A stretch of DNA of 35,650 nt from an uncultured Verrucomicrobia subdivision 3 bacterium. GTDB taxonomy: Bacteria; Verrucomicrobiota; Verrucomicrobiia; Limisphaerales; UBA11358. Position 1 is the stretch's first letter; every line of letters begins with the position of its first letter. Where the stretch lies: assembly GCA_903875465.1 (NCBI GenBank), contig CAIQWB010000092.1:1-35650 (forward strand), in the 5' to 3' direction. The notes beneath the pieces were generated by a model. The model saw only the letters and a list, made by a program, of their open reading frames with translations. It did not search any database and was not told where the DNA came from. The position numbers were made by a program, and so were the translations under genes. Shown here in pieces: positions 18,278-26,543 of this stretch.

Positions 18278-19864
18278 ATGGCAAAATTATTTTTGGGACT
18301 CGACTCCAGCACGCAAAGCCTCAGTGCCGTCGTTATTGATCTGGACAAACAAAAAGTGATTTACGAAAAATCTCTCAACTTCGACCGGGCCCTGCCGCAG
18401 TTCAAAACCCAGAATGGCGTGCTGCCGCATCGGGATCCGCTGGTGAAACACAGCCGTCCGCAGCTCTGGGCGGCCGCCCTGGACCTGCTGGTTGCCGGCA
18501 TGGTGGAGGACCGGGTGCCGTTGTGCGATGTCCTGGCGGTCAGTGGCAGTGGCCAGCAGCACGGTTCGGTTTACCTCAACGACCGCGCGGCCGCACGTTT
18601 GGCCAAACTGGATCCCCGCAAGTCCCTGGAGGAAAACCTGCGCGGCGTTTTTGCGCGTCCCACGTCGCCCATTTGGATGGACTCCTCGACCACCCAGCAG
18701 TGTGCCCAAATCCGTAAAAAATTAGGTGGCATCCAGGCCACCGCCGAGGCGACGGGTTCGGATGCCTTTGAACGTTTTACCGGTCCGCAAATTCGCAAAT
18801 TTTATCAAACGGAACCGGACGCCTACAAAAAGACGGCGGCCATTGCGCTGGTCAGCTCGTTCATGGCTTCGCTGCTGGCCGGCAAAATTGCGCCGATTGA
18901 TCCGGGTGATGGCGCGGGGATGAATTTGATGGATATTCGCAAGAAGCAGTGGCACCCCGCCGCGCTCAAGGCGACCGCTCCGGGCTTGGCCAAAAAGCTG
19001 CCGCCCATCACCGCCGCCGGCCAGGTGATTGGCCCGGTGAGTTCCTATTTCGTGGAAAAATACGGTTTGAATGCCGAGGCGCTGGCCACGGTGTGGACCG
19101 GGGATAATCCCGCGAGTGTGATCGGTCTGGGGTTGGTGAAGCCCGGCATGGTGGCCATCAGTCTGGGCACCAGCGACACCTTCTTTGGCACCATGGCGAC
19201 CTGCCAGACGGATGCGCAAGGGGAAGGGCATGTGTTCGGTTCCCCCAGCGGAGATTACATGACGTTGATTTGCTTTAAAAACGGCTCGCTCGCCCGTGAG
19301 CAGGTTCGCGAAAGTTATGGGATCAAGGATTGGAAAGCTTTCGGGAAGCTGCTGGCCACGACCAAACCGCAGAAAGATGGCGGTATTCTGCTGCCGTGGT
19401 TTGAAGCGGAAATTGTCCCGCGGGTCAACCAGCCCGGTTTGCACCGGTTTGACTTGGAGGAAACGGATGCAGCGGCCAACTGCCGGGCCATTTTTGAAGC
19501 GCAGATGCTGTCCATGCGCCGGCATTCCCAATGGATGGGGGTGGCGCCGGATTGTATTTATGCCACCGGCGGCGCCGCGAACAACACCGCCTTGCTGCAA
19601 GTGATGGCCAATGTCATGAACTGCACGGTGCGCCGCATTGAAATTGGCAAGAGCGCAGCACTGGGGGCGGCCTTGCAAGCGGCGCATGGCTGGCTGGTGG
19701 CGGCCGGGCAGTCCCCGGCCTGGGCAAAGCTGACCAAGGTTTTCACGGCACCGGTGCCGGGCAGTGAAATTCGTCCGCAAAAAGCCGCGGTGAATGTTTA
19801 TGATCAACTTTTGAAAAAGTTTGCCGTTTGTGAACGCGCGGCTTTGGAATCACTGGCGGATTAA
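18278..19864 (+). CDS. xylB: Xylulokinase, FGGY family (eukaryote-type subgroup)
   Basis: Phosphorylates D-xylulose to xylulose 5-phosphate in the cytosol. The 528 residues fold as two FGGY domains. The N-terminus FLGLDSSTQSLSAVVID holds the phosphate loop; VSGSGQQHGSVY and the PIWMDSST stretch carry the sugar-binding region with the catalytic Asp likely in PIDPGDGAGMNLMDI; the C-terminal ATP region shows VAISLGTSDTFFG and YATGGAANNTALLQ. The DGAGMNL motif and the longer length resemble human/plant XYLB more than the E. coli enzyme. No xylose isomerase is in the window. The gene diverges from the glycosidase pair, which suggests that pentose from those polymers enters here. The ATG at 18278 gives the full N-terminal strand. 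Confidence 0.9.
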   Translation: MAKLFLGLDSSTQSLSAVVIDLDKQKVIYEKSLNFDRALPQFKTQNGVLPHRDPLVKHSRPQLWAAALDLLVAGMVEDRVPLCDVLAVSGSGQQHGSVYLNDRAAARLAKLDPRKSLEENLRGVFARPTSPIWMDSSTTQQCAQIRKKLGGIQATAEATGSDAFERFTGPQIRKFYQTEPDAYKKTAAIALVSSFMASLLAGKIAPIDPGDGAGMNLMDIRKKQWHPAALKATAPGLAKKLPPITAAGQVIGPVSSYFVEKYGLNAEALATVWTGDNPASVIGLGLVKPGMVAISLGTSDTFFGTMATCQTDAQGEGHVFGSPSGDYMTLICFKNGSLAREQVRESYGIKDWKAFGKLLATTKPQKDGGILLPWFEAEIVPRVNQPGLHRFDLEETDAAANCRAIFEAQMLSMRRHSQWMGVAPDCIYATGGAANNTALLQVMANVMNCTVRRIEIGKSAALGAALQAAHGWLVAAGQSPAWAKLTKVFTAPVPGSEIRPQKAAVNVYDQLLKKFAVCERAALESLAD

Positions 19865-19885
19865 AACGCCGCGCGCGGATGGCTT

Positions 19886-21619
19886 TCAGGGCAGGGTGGG
19901 ATCCCAGTGATCCACCCCGCCCAGCACGTTGGCGAGAGTGATTTTTTGGGCTTCGGCATCGTTTAATTGGCGGGTCCATGGGAACCGGCGGGCCGGTGAG
20001 GCGCCGGGGCCGGTGCTGTGGTACTCGGCAAAGCGGGCGGTTAATTCGTTCGTGGGATTGCGCCAGTTATTCCAGCCTTCGGGTTTGATGTGGCCGCCCA
20101 TTTCACAATTCAAATAAGTGACGCTGGCAAAGGGCCGCCAGGGCCGTCCTAAATCGGCCTGGGCAACGGACCCATCCCGGTTGGTGTTCACGGCGACACC
20201 CTGGGGATTAATCCACGGTTGCGGGTCGCCGGTGAGCTGGCAGTTTCGGAAAATGAACCCAAAGGGCTGGGCGGCGGGAGTGTTGGCGGCGGTGATATGA
20301 CCGCCGTTTTTACTGCGCAGCTCGCACCGGTCAAAGATCGCGGTGGCGGAGCCGTAGATGAAATCCACCCGGCCGGCCACGAGGCAGTTGGTAAAATAAT
20401 CGCGGCCACGATTGAGCATGAGGGTGTCCTGCCAGCCCAGCAACTGGCAGTGTTTAAAGACCGCGCGGTCGCCATCCACGCGCAATGCCAGTGCCTGGCC
20501 ATGGTCACCGGACGTGTTTTGAAAGGTGAGGTTTTCCGCCCGAAAGTCATCGCCAAGGACAATCACGCCCGTGCCGCGAAATGCCGTGATGGTGTTGCTG
20601 TCTGACTCGAGGACATTCAAGCGGTAGGTGAGCACGGTGCCAGCCATTTCCTCGCCGATCAGCTGGAGGTGATTTCGATTTTTCGGCACCAGGATTTGCC
20701 CCTCGTAAATGCCGGGTTTGAGCAGGATGCGATAGGGTTTGGGGCCGTTTTCCGGGGCGTCCTGCACGGCGGCCTGAAGGGTGGTGTGCGTGCCGGAACC
20801 ATCGGCGGAGACGACAGCGTCAAAATTTGTTTCGTAGAGGGGAGCGGGCGCCGCCGGCTCAGTCAGTAAAACCGGGGCCAAGGCCGGCACGTTGTGCCGG
20901 AGTTCCGCCACCACCAACCGGGCGAAGAGCACATGGCCGGCAGCATTCAGGTGGGTGCCGTCATGGGTGGTCTGGCCAGCGACGGTTTTGAGGGGGCTAA
21001 ATTCGAGGCACTTCTCTGGTCCCAGAGTTTCGCATAACTCAATGCTGCGGGCCTGGAGGTCCACCAAGGGAACTTGTTTGGACGCGGCAATTTTGCGCAC
21101 TGCCTCGGCATAGGGGGCGAGGCTGGATTTGATTTTGCCCGGATGCGCCTTATCCCATTGCCGGCGGGTCAGTGGGGTGACCAGGATGGGTTTCGCCCCG
21201 ATGGCGAGGGCATCCTCCACATACTGCTCCATATTTGCGACAAACGTGGGCAGGTCGGTGGAGCGCCCAGGCTTGCCGGGTTCGTTGTTGTGGCCGAATT
21301 GAATCAAATAATAGTCGCCTTTGAGCGCGAGGGCATTGGTCCAGCGGCCTTCGCGCAGGAAGCTCTGGGAACTGCGACCGCCTTGCGAGGTGTTAACGCA
21401 CACGGCCTGTTGGGGGTCCAGGAACTGCTTGAAGCCACCGCCCCAGCCCGCATTATCGGTAACCGTGGAATCGCCGACTAAAATGATTTTAAGGGGTTTT
21501 TCGGGGGCATGGCCGGCACCCAACCCCAGCCCGGGGGCAGCCAGGATGGCCAACGCGGCAACCACCAGCCTGAAAAAAGCTCCACGGGTTCGGAGGGGCA
21601 GCGAAGGGGATGATTTCAT
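19886..21619 (-). CDS. Two-domain CE12 (SGNH) acetylesterase - CE8 pectin methylesterase
   Basis: A 577-residue exported fusion that would deacetylate rhamnogalacturonan (CE12) and demethylate homogalacturonan (CE8). A signal peptide covers about residues 1-35. The SGNH domain (about 43-255) has GDST with nucleophile Ser51, an Asn in FGHNNEPG, and Asp220/His223 in DGTHLN. The pectinesterase beta-helix (about 265-570) begins AVVSADGSGTHTTLQAAV and keeps QALALR, Asp398 in GWQDTL, Asp419 in GRVDFIYGSA and Arg492 in GRPWRPF, the catalytic set of CE8. Both domains therefore look active. The gene is convergent with xylB (21-base gap) and divergent from the YmdB-like gene. No pectate lyase or uronate pathway gene is visible nearby. 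The ATG at 21619 gives the full signal peptide. Confidence 0.9.
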   Translation of the reverse strand: MKSSPSLPLRTRGAFFRLVVAALAILAAPGLGLGAGHAPEKPLKIILVGDSTVTDNAGWGGGFKQFLDPQQAVCVNTSQGGRSSQSFLREGRWTNALALKGDYYLIQFGHNNEPGKPGRSTDLPTFVANMEQYVEDALAIGAKPILVTPLTRRQWDKAHPGKIKSSLAPYAEAVRKIAASKQVPLVDLQARSIELCETLGPEKCLEFSPLKTVAGQTTHDGTHLNAAGHVLFARLVVAELRHNVPALAPVLLTEPAAPAPLYETNFDAVVSADGSGTHTTLQAAVQDAPENGPKPYRILLKPGIYEGQILVPKNRNHLQLIGEEMAGTVLTYRLNVLESDSNTITAFRGTGVIVLGDDFRAENLTFQNTSGDHGQALALRVDGDRAVFKHCQLLGWQDTLMLNRGRDYFTNCLVAGRVDFIYGSATAIFDRCELRSKNGGHITAANTPAAQPFGFIFRNCQLTGDPQPWINPQGVAVNTNRDGSVAQADLGRPWRPFASVTYLNCEMGGHIKPEGWNNWRNPTNELTARFAEYHSTGPGASPARRFPWTRQLNDAEAQKITLANVLGGVDHWDPTLP

Positions 21620-21760
21620 GAATGTAATGCGTAGGGAGAACTATAACCAGAAGCCGGGCGGGTGTCCGCACTCAGATTTTGCAAATCAGTATGAAATTTG
21701 GGCCGGACTCGCCCCGCGCGCTAAAAATCTTGCTCCGGGGGACGGTGGCGATAGGCTTGG

Positions 21761-22549
21761 GTGGTGAATTTGCTGTTTATAGGCGATATCGTGGGCGAAC
21801 CAGGGCGGCGGGCAGTGAAACTGCTGCTGCCCGGGTTGCGGGAAAAATACGCGCTGGACTTTGTGGTGGCCAACGGTGAAAACTCGGCGGGCGGCTCGGG
21901 AATTACCCCGCGCACGGCGGCCGACATTTTTGAGGCCGGGGTGAATGTCATCACGAGTGGGGATCATTTGTGGGATCAAAAGGAGGTCGGTGAATTGCTG
22001 GCGAATGAGACCCGGTTTTTGCGTCCGCTCAATTATCCGGAAGGCACGCCGGGGCAGGGGTGCGCGGTGTACCAACTGCCGCACTTGCCGCCGGTGGCGG
22101 TCATGAACGCGCAGGGCCGGACGTTCATGCCGGCGCTGGAAAATCCCTTTTGGATGGCGAAGACCGAGGTGGCGCGGTTGCGCCAGTTGACCAGCATCAT
22201 TTTTGTGGATTTTCACGCGGAGGCGACCTCGGAAAAGATCGCCTTTGCGCGGATGCTGGATGGCGAGGTGAGTGCCGTGGTGGGGACGCATACGCATGTG
22301 CAAACGGCGGATGAGCAAATCTTCCCCGGGGGCACGGCGTTTCTCAGCGACGCGGGATTTACGGGGCCGCAGGAGAGCATTTTGGGCCGGGAAATTGCGC
22401 CCATCGTGAAGCGTTTCCTCTGGAACACGCCGCAACGTTTTGAGGTGGCCAAGAATCGGATTGTCCTGCACGGGACGGTGATTGCCATTGATGACGCCAG
22501 CGGCAAAGCCCTGAAGATTCAGCGCATCGCCGAGCCGTTGCGGGATTAG
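21761..22549 (+). CDS. YmdB-like metallophosphoesterase (TIGR00282 family)
   Basis: A calcineurin-like phosphoesterase of the YmdB group, studied in Bacillus as a 2',3'-cyclic nucleotide phosphodiesterase that affects biofilm and sporulation. At 262 residues it has the family length. Metal-binding motifs are complete: FIGDIVGEPGRRAV near the N-terminus (Asp9), VANGENSAGG, ITSGDHLWDQKE, VDFHAEATSEK and VGTHTHVQTADE. The start is GTG at 21761 or GTG at 21764; both give the family's xNLLFIGD beginning. It heads a rightward set with the YkgJ-like gene (10-base gap) and the MFS transporter (ATGA overlap). The role in this organism is inferred. Confidence 0.92.
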   Translation: MVNLLFIGDIVGEPGRRAVKLLLPGLREKYALDFVVANGENSAGGSGITPRTAADIFEAGVNVITSGDHLWDQKEVGELLANETRFLRPLNYPEGTPGQGCAVYQLPHLPPVAVMNAQGRTFMPALENPFWMAKTEVARLRQLTSIIFVDFHAEATSEKIAFARMLDGEVSAVVGTHTHVQTADEQIFPGGTAFLSDAGFTGPQESILGREIAPIVKRFLWNTPQRFEVAKNRIVLHGTVIAIDDASGKALKIQRIAEPLRD

Positions 22550-22559
22550 CACGCCAGCC

Positions 22560-23042
22560 ATGCCGCCACTCACTGACACACTCTGTCTCCAATGCGGCCT
22601 CTGCTGCAACGGGGTGCTCTTCGCGGATGTGCGACCGGAACCGGGGGAACGCTCGCCGCTGTTTGCCGGGCGGGCCCGGGTGGCGCAGCCGTGCCCGGCG
22701 TTTCAAACCGGGGATTGCACCTGTACGATTTACGCGGAGCGGCCGCAGCGCTGCCGCCAGTTTGAATGCCGGCAATTGCTGGGGGTGGCGGCGGGCGAAA
22801 TCATGGTGCCGCAGGCGCTACGCCGGATTCGCCAGGCCCGCAAGCTGGCGGCGAAGCTGGAATCCGGCCTGGCCGACCTGGGCTTTGACAACCGGAAGCA
22901 GCCGTTGAAACGACGCTTTGAAAAGTGCCAGCGGGCGGCGGAGCAGGGAGGGTTGGCGGAGGCGCAATACGCCGCGCTGGCGGAGTTGCAACTCACCATG
23001 CATCAACTCACCCTGTTATTGGCCAAGGAGTTTTACGGATGA
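22560..23042 (+). CDS. YkgJ family cysteine cluster protein
   Basis: A 160-residue protein of the YkgJ (CxxCxxCC) family, predicted to bind zinc or an iron-sulfur cluster. The cluster reads CLQCGLCC near residue 9-16, followed by CPAF, CTCTIY and CRQFECRQLL, the usual eight-cysteine arrangement. The C-terminal half (about 75-160) is helical and Ala/Arg/Lys-rich with no known motif. The biochemical function of the family is not established. It lies 10 bases after the YmdB-like gene, and its stop overlaps the start of the MFS gene as ATGA, so translation of the two is probably coupled. Confidence 0.85.
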   Translation: MPPLTDTLCLQCGLCCNGVLFADVRPEPGERSPLFAGRARVAQPCPAFQTGDCTCTIYAERPQRCRQFECRQLLGVAAGEIMVPQALRRIRQARKLAAKLESGLADLGFDNRKQPLKRRFEKCQRAAEQGGLAEAQYAALAELQLTMHQLTLLLAKEFYG

Positions 23043-24244
23043 GGGCGGCCTTGCTGGGCGTTTATGCGGAGTACTCCGCCTTGATGTTCATTCAGGCCGC
23101 CGCCATGGCGGCGTGGTTTGTGCCGCTGGGGTCGGTGCTGGACGCCCACGGTCTGGGGGCGATCAAACCCATGGCATTTGCGGCCTCCGCTCTGGCGGCC
23201 TTCATTTCACCCCTCTTTTTTGGGGCGATGGCGGACCGGCATGTTTCGCCGGTCAAAGTCCTGCGCGGGCTGGCCCTGGCGACGGGCATCGCCATGGCGC
23301 TGGCCACGACGGCCATTCAACGGGGCAGTCCGGTGTGGGTGATTTTGGGGCTAATCCAGTTGCATGCGTTTTGCACGGCACCCACCTGGGGCCTGGCCTC
23401 CACGATTGTCTTTGCCCGGTTGAAGGATGCCCGCCAGGAATTTGGACCGATTCGGGCCATGGGCACGCTGGGCTGGATGGCGGGGTGTCTCTTGATCAGC
23501 AGTATGAATGCGGACACGTCGCCGCTGGCGGGTTACAGCGGTGCGGTGATCTGGCTGCTGGTGGCGGCCTTCACTTTTTTCCTGCCGCCCACGGAGCCGC
23601 CGCCGACGGTGCAGGTTGCCTGGCATGAACGCCTGGGGCTGGACGCGCTAACGCTCTTAAAGCATCCACGGCACCGGGTTGTGTTTGTGACGGCGGGGCT
23701 CATGAACATGGCCATTGCGGCCTTTTATCCGTATGCGCCAACCCATTTGCGCGAGTTAGGATTTCAACACACGACGGCCTGGACATCGTTGGGGCAGGTC
23801 ACGGAGGTGGTGGCGATGTTCACCCTGGGCGGATTGTTATTACGGTGGCCAATGAAGTGGCTGGTGGCGGCGGGACTGGGCTTTGGCGTGCTCCGGTTTG
23901 CCTTCAGCGCCTGTGATACGCGGGGCTGGCTTTTGCTGGGGGTGACCTTGCACGGGGCGTCCTTTGTACTGGTGCTGATCCTGGCGCAAATTTATCTCGA
24001 GAAAAATGTCGAGATCGCGTGGCGGGCACGGGCGCAGGCGCTGTTTTCCTTGATGACGAGCGGGGTGGGGAATTTGCTGGGGTACCTGGGATCGGGCTGG
24101 TGGTTTCAGGTTTGCACGCCGGGCGCGGCCACGCACTGGCCGCGGTTCTGGGGCGGGCTGGCGGCCACGGTGGCGGGGGTGCTGGTTTATTTTTTAATGG
24201 CGTACCAGACGGAGGCGGAGGATAAGATAACCCGCGCCGGGTAA
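23039..24244 (+). CDS. NupG-like nucleoside:H+ symporter (MFS)
   Basis: A 401-residue inner-membrane transporter with about 12 hydrophobic segments. It resembles the nucleoside:H+ symporter branch (NupG/XapB): the start EYSALMFIQAAAMAAWFVPLG, the loop GAMADRH after helix 2, HAFCTAPTWGLASTIVFARL and GTLGWMAG are typical. The exact substrate is not shown by the sequence. The start at ATG 23039 overlaps the YkgJ-like stop (ATGA); the longer frame from 22925 adds Gly/Ala/Arg-rich residues and overlaps the upstream gene, so it is rejected. It is the last gene of the YmdB set and converges with purB across 54 bases containing an inverted repeat (24250-24257/24273-24280). Confidence 0.85.
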   Translation: MRAALLGVYAEYSALMFIQAAAMAAWFVPLGSVLDAHGLGAIKPMAFAASALAAFISPLFFGAMADRHVSPVKVLRGLALATGIAMALATTAIQRGSPVWVILGLIQLHAFCTAPTWGLASTIVFARLKDARQEFGPIRAMGTLGWMAGCLLISSMNADTSPLAGYSGAVIWLLVAAFTFFLPPTEPPPTVQVAWHERLGLDALTLLKHPRHRVVFVTAGLMNMAIAAFYPYAPTHLRELGFQHTTAWTSLGQVTEVVAMFTLGGLLLRWPMKWLVAAGLGFGVLRFAFSACDTRGWLLLGVTLHGASFVLVLILAQIYLEKNVEIAWRARAQALFSLMTSGVGNLLGYLGSGWWFQVCTPGAATHWPRFWGGLAATVAGVLVYFLMAYQTEAEDKITRAG

Positions 24245-24249
24245 CCAAG

Positions 24250-24280
24250 CCCGCGCAGCCAATATCCATGGATGCGCGGG
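24250..24280. repeat. Inverted repeat in the convergent MFS/purB gap
   Basis: CCCGCGCA at 24250-24257 pairs with TGCGCGGG at 24273-24280 around a 15-base loop. Placement between convergent stops suggests a bidirectional transcript end, but no T-run follows on either strand. Confidence 0.4.
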
Positions 24281-24298
24281 GCTGGGAGCCGCCAGCGG

Positions 24299-25633
24299 TC
24301 AAAGCCCCAATTTCTTAAAGCGGCTGTTCACTTGCTTGAAGTGAAACTCGAGGGAGCAGAGTTTCTCCAGTTCGCCGGTTTTGAAATGTTTCGCCACTTC
24401 GGGGTCGGCCTGCAGCACGGCGAGGAAATCGGCGTCGTCACGGCCGGCATGTTTGACTTCCCAGGTTTTCATGGCGCCGCGCTGGACGAGGGCATAGGCG
24501 TCCTCCCGGGTGAGGCCTTTGCGAATCAGGGCGAGCAGGACCGTCTGACTGTTCCACATGCCGAGGGAGAGCCCGAGGTTGCGCTTCATGTTCTCGGGAT
24601 ATACTTTGAGTCCATCCATGAGGCGGGTGAGCAGGCCGAACATGTAATCCAGCAAGGTGCAGGAATCGGGGAAAATAATCCGTTCGACGCTGCTGTGGCT
24701 GATATCGCGCTCATGCCAGAGGGCGACGTTTTCGAGGGCGGCCAGGGCGTTGCCGCGAAGCACGCGGGCCAGGCCGGTGAGGCGTTCCCACGTGATGGGG
24801 TTGCGTTTGTGCGGCATGGCACTGCTGCCTTTTTGACCGACGGTGAAGGGTTCCTCCGCTTCCAGCACTTCGGTGCGTTGCAGGTGCCGGAATTCCACGG
24901 CCCAGCGTTCAATGCTGGCGCCCACCAAGGCCAGGGTTAATTGGAAGTCCGCGTGAATGTCGCGCTGCACCACCTGGGTGGCGATGGGGGCGGGTTGGAT
25001 GCCGAGTTTTTTGCAAACGTACGTTTCGACGCGCGGTGACAAATGGGCGCTGGTGCCGACGGCCCCGGAGATTTTACCGACGGCGACGACGTCGCGGATG
25101 CGTTCCAAACGTTCGAGCGCGCGCCCAAATTCATCATACATGAGCGCGAGTTTGAGCCCAAAAGTGGTGGGCTCGGCCTGGATACCGTGGCTCCGGCCAA
25201 TGCAGGGGGTGAACTTGTGTTCTTTGGCACGTTTGGCGATGGCGAGGCGGGCGGTTTTGACATCGGCAATCAGCAATTCGGCGCTCTGCTTCATTTGAAC
25301 CGCGTAGCAAGTATCGCCGACGTCGCTGCTGGTGAGGCCAAAATGAAACCAGCGGCTGGCCTGGTCGTTGATCTTTTCCGCCACGGCGGTGGTGAAACCG
25401 ATGACGTCGTGATTCAGGACTTTTTCCAATTCACGCTGGCGGGCGACCAGGCCGGGCAGATCGGTCAGCCAGGCTTCGCAACCGGTTTTGAGTTTGGCAA
25501 AGTCGGCGGCGGGGACGACGCCCTCTTTGACGAGGGCTTCGCTGGCGAGCAGTTCGATCTGCAGCCAGATGCGCAGTTTATTTTCATCGGTCCAAATGGC
25601 CCGCATTTCGGGGCGTGAATAACGCTGAATCAT
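24299..25633 (-). CDS. purB: Adenylosuccinate lyase
   Basis: Acts twice in purine synthesis, cleaving SAICAR and adenylosuccinate with release of fumarate. The 444 residues match the family. Conserved segments include the N-terminal [25 protein letters not shown] near 95, a His in [10 protein letters not shown], and the fumarase/lyase signature [11 protein letters not shown] (about 266-276) with its flexible-loop serine. The [14 protein letters not shown] segment follows. All catalytic parts are present. The gene stands alone, convergent with the MFS gene and 130 bases from the gp27-like gene. The ATG at 25633 gives the usual family N-terminus. Confidence 0.97.
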   Translation of the reverse strand: MIQRYSRPEMRAIWTDENKLRIWLQIELLASEALVKEGVVPAADFAKLKTGCEAWLTDLPGLVARQRELEKVLNHDVIGFTTAVAEKINDQASRWFHFGLTSSDVGDTCYAVQMKQSAELLIADVKTARLAIAKRAKEHKFTPCIGRSHGIQAEPTTFGLKLALMYDEFGRALERLERIRDVVAVGKISGAVGTSAHLSPRVETYVCKKLGIQPAPIATQVVQRDIHADFQLTLALVGASIERWAVEFRHLQRTEVLEAEEPFTVGQKGSSAMPHKRNPITWERLTGLARVLRGNALAALENVALWHERDISHSSVERIIFPDSCTLLDYMFGLLTRLMDGLKVYPENMKRNLGLSLGMWNSQTVLLALIRKGLTREDAYALVQRGAMKTWEVKHAGRDDADFLAVLQADPEVAKHFKTGELEKLCSLEFHFKQVNSRFKKLGL

Positions 25634-25763
25634 GGAGCGTAGTTTAGGAATTTAGAGGGTGGGCGTCGAGCAGGTTCGCACGGGGGCAGGGGCCGGGGCG
25701 GGACCGTTGGGTTGGCTTGAAGTTGCTGGGGGGGCAGGAAAATTCAACGCAATTTAGCGTAAT

Positions 25764-26336
25764 TCACCGTAATTCTGCTGCTTGAGCGGCGTCGGGGGCG
25801 GAGGGGGTGGGGGGAGTGTGGGCAGAATTAGCCAGGTTCTGGAGGCGGGTTTGGGCCCGGCGTTCCTGATCCAATTGGAGGCGGCCGGTCAGATATTCCA
25901 CCCGGCGTTGCTGGGTCACGGTGCGGAGGATGGCCCGGATGCGGTGCAGCCGTTCGGCGGGATCGGCAACCTGGCGCAGCACATCGCGGGTGGCCAGAGC
26001 GAAGTCGGCCATGATGACGGTGGAAAAATTCTGGCTGAGAACGGCGGCGAGTTCCGCCACCTCGCTGGGTTCGGCATCCGCGGATAATTGCCGGACGGTG
26101 GCGCAGCGTTCCCGTTCGCGAAGCCAGCATTGATACCCGCCGGTGCGCCAGCGGCTGAGATTGGGTTCGTTGACCGGCTGGCCGGCGAACTGGGCGGCGA
26201 GAACGGACTGGACGGCGGGCAGTGCGTTGAGCCAGGTCAACACGGTGCGGGCGGTTTCGCCGTCCGCGAGACGTTGATTTAATTGGTCCCGAATGTCCTC
26301 GGGGAGGCGTCCGATTTTTCCGTTATGGGCGCTCAT
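25764..26336 (-). CDS. Phage gp27-like (DUF3486-like) small protein
   Basis: A 190-residue protein whose first 80 residues read like the Mu gp27/DUF3486 group often annotated as a small terminase or DNA-packaging protein: GKIGRLPEDIRDQLNQRLAD, then VLTWLNALPAVQSVL and NLSRWRTGGYQCWLRERE. Helix-turn-helix-like placement of the Leu/Trp residues suggests DNA binding. Residues about 95-165 form long helices. The tail is Pro/Ala-rich. The start ATG 26336 is preferred over 26390 because AAAAGG precedes it and the extra 18 residues have no family match. No capsid, portal or terminase large-subunit gene is near, so this is not a prophage. I recall such stand-alone genes as common in Verrucomicrobia, but their role is unknown. 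Confidence 0.6.
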   Translation of the reverse strand: MSAHNGKIGRLPEDIRDQLNQRLADGETARTVLTWLNALPAVQSVLAAQFAGQPVNEPNLSRWRTGGYQCWLRERERCATVRQLSADAEPSEVAELAAVLSQNFSTVIMADFALATRDVLRQVADPAERLHRIRAILRTVTQQRRVEYLTGRLQLDQERRAQTRLQNLANSAHTPPTPSAPDAAQAAELR

Positions 26337-26376
26337 AGCTGTGGCCTTTTCACTTTTCTGGCGGGGATTATTGCAG

Positions 26377-26407
26377 GGGACCCTGGACAAAGGCTGTCCA
26401 GGGTCCC
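26377..26407. promoter_or_regulatory. Perfect 13-bp inverted repeat in the leader of the gp27-like gene
   Basis: GGGACCCTGGACA (26377-26389) and its exact complement (26395-26407) flank a 5-base loop. On the minus strand this places a very stable hairpin about 40 bases before the gp27-like start codon. An A-rich tract (about 26408-26423) follows on the plus strand, which on the minus strand is a T-run before the stem, the wrong side for a terminator of the TAXI transcript. It may be an operator, a translation-control hairpin, or a mobile-element end. Confidence 0.6.
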
Positions 26408-26543
26408 AAAAATTAAAAAATAATTTTCTGGAGCGTGGGACCCACCGGTTTGCCCTATCCCCGCCGCCGGGGCATTGGTGGGTTCCACGGGCAAGGCCGG
26501 GAGAACGGCAGTCACCCGAAGAGAAGGAAGCCCGCCGGTCCGT

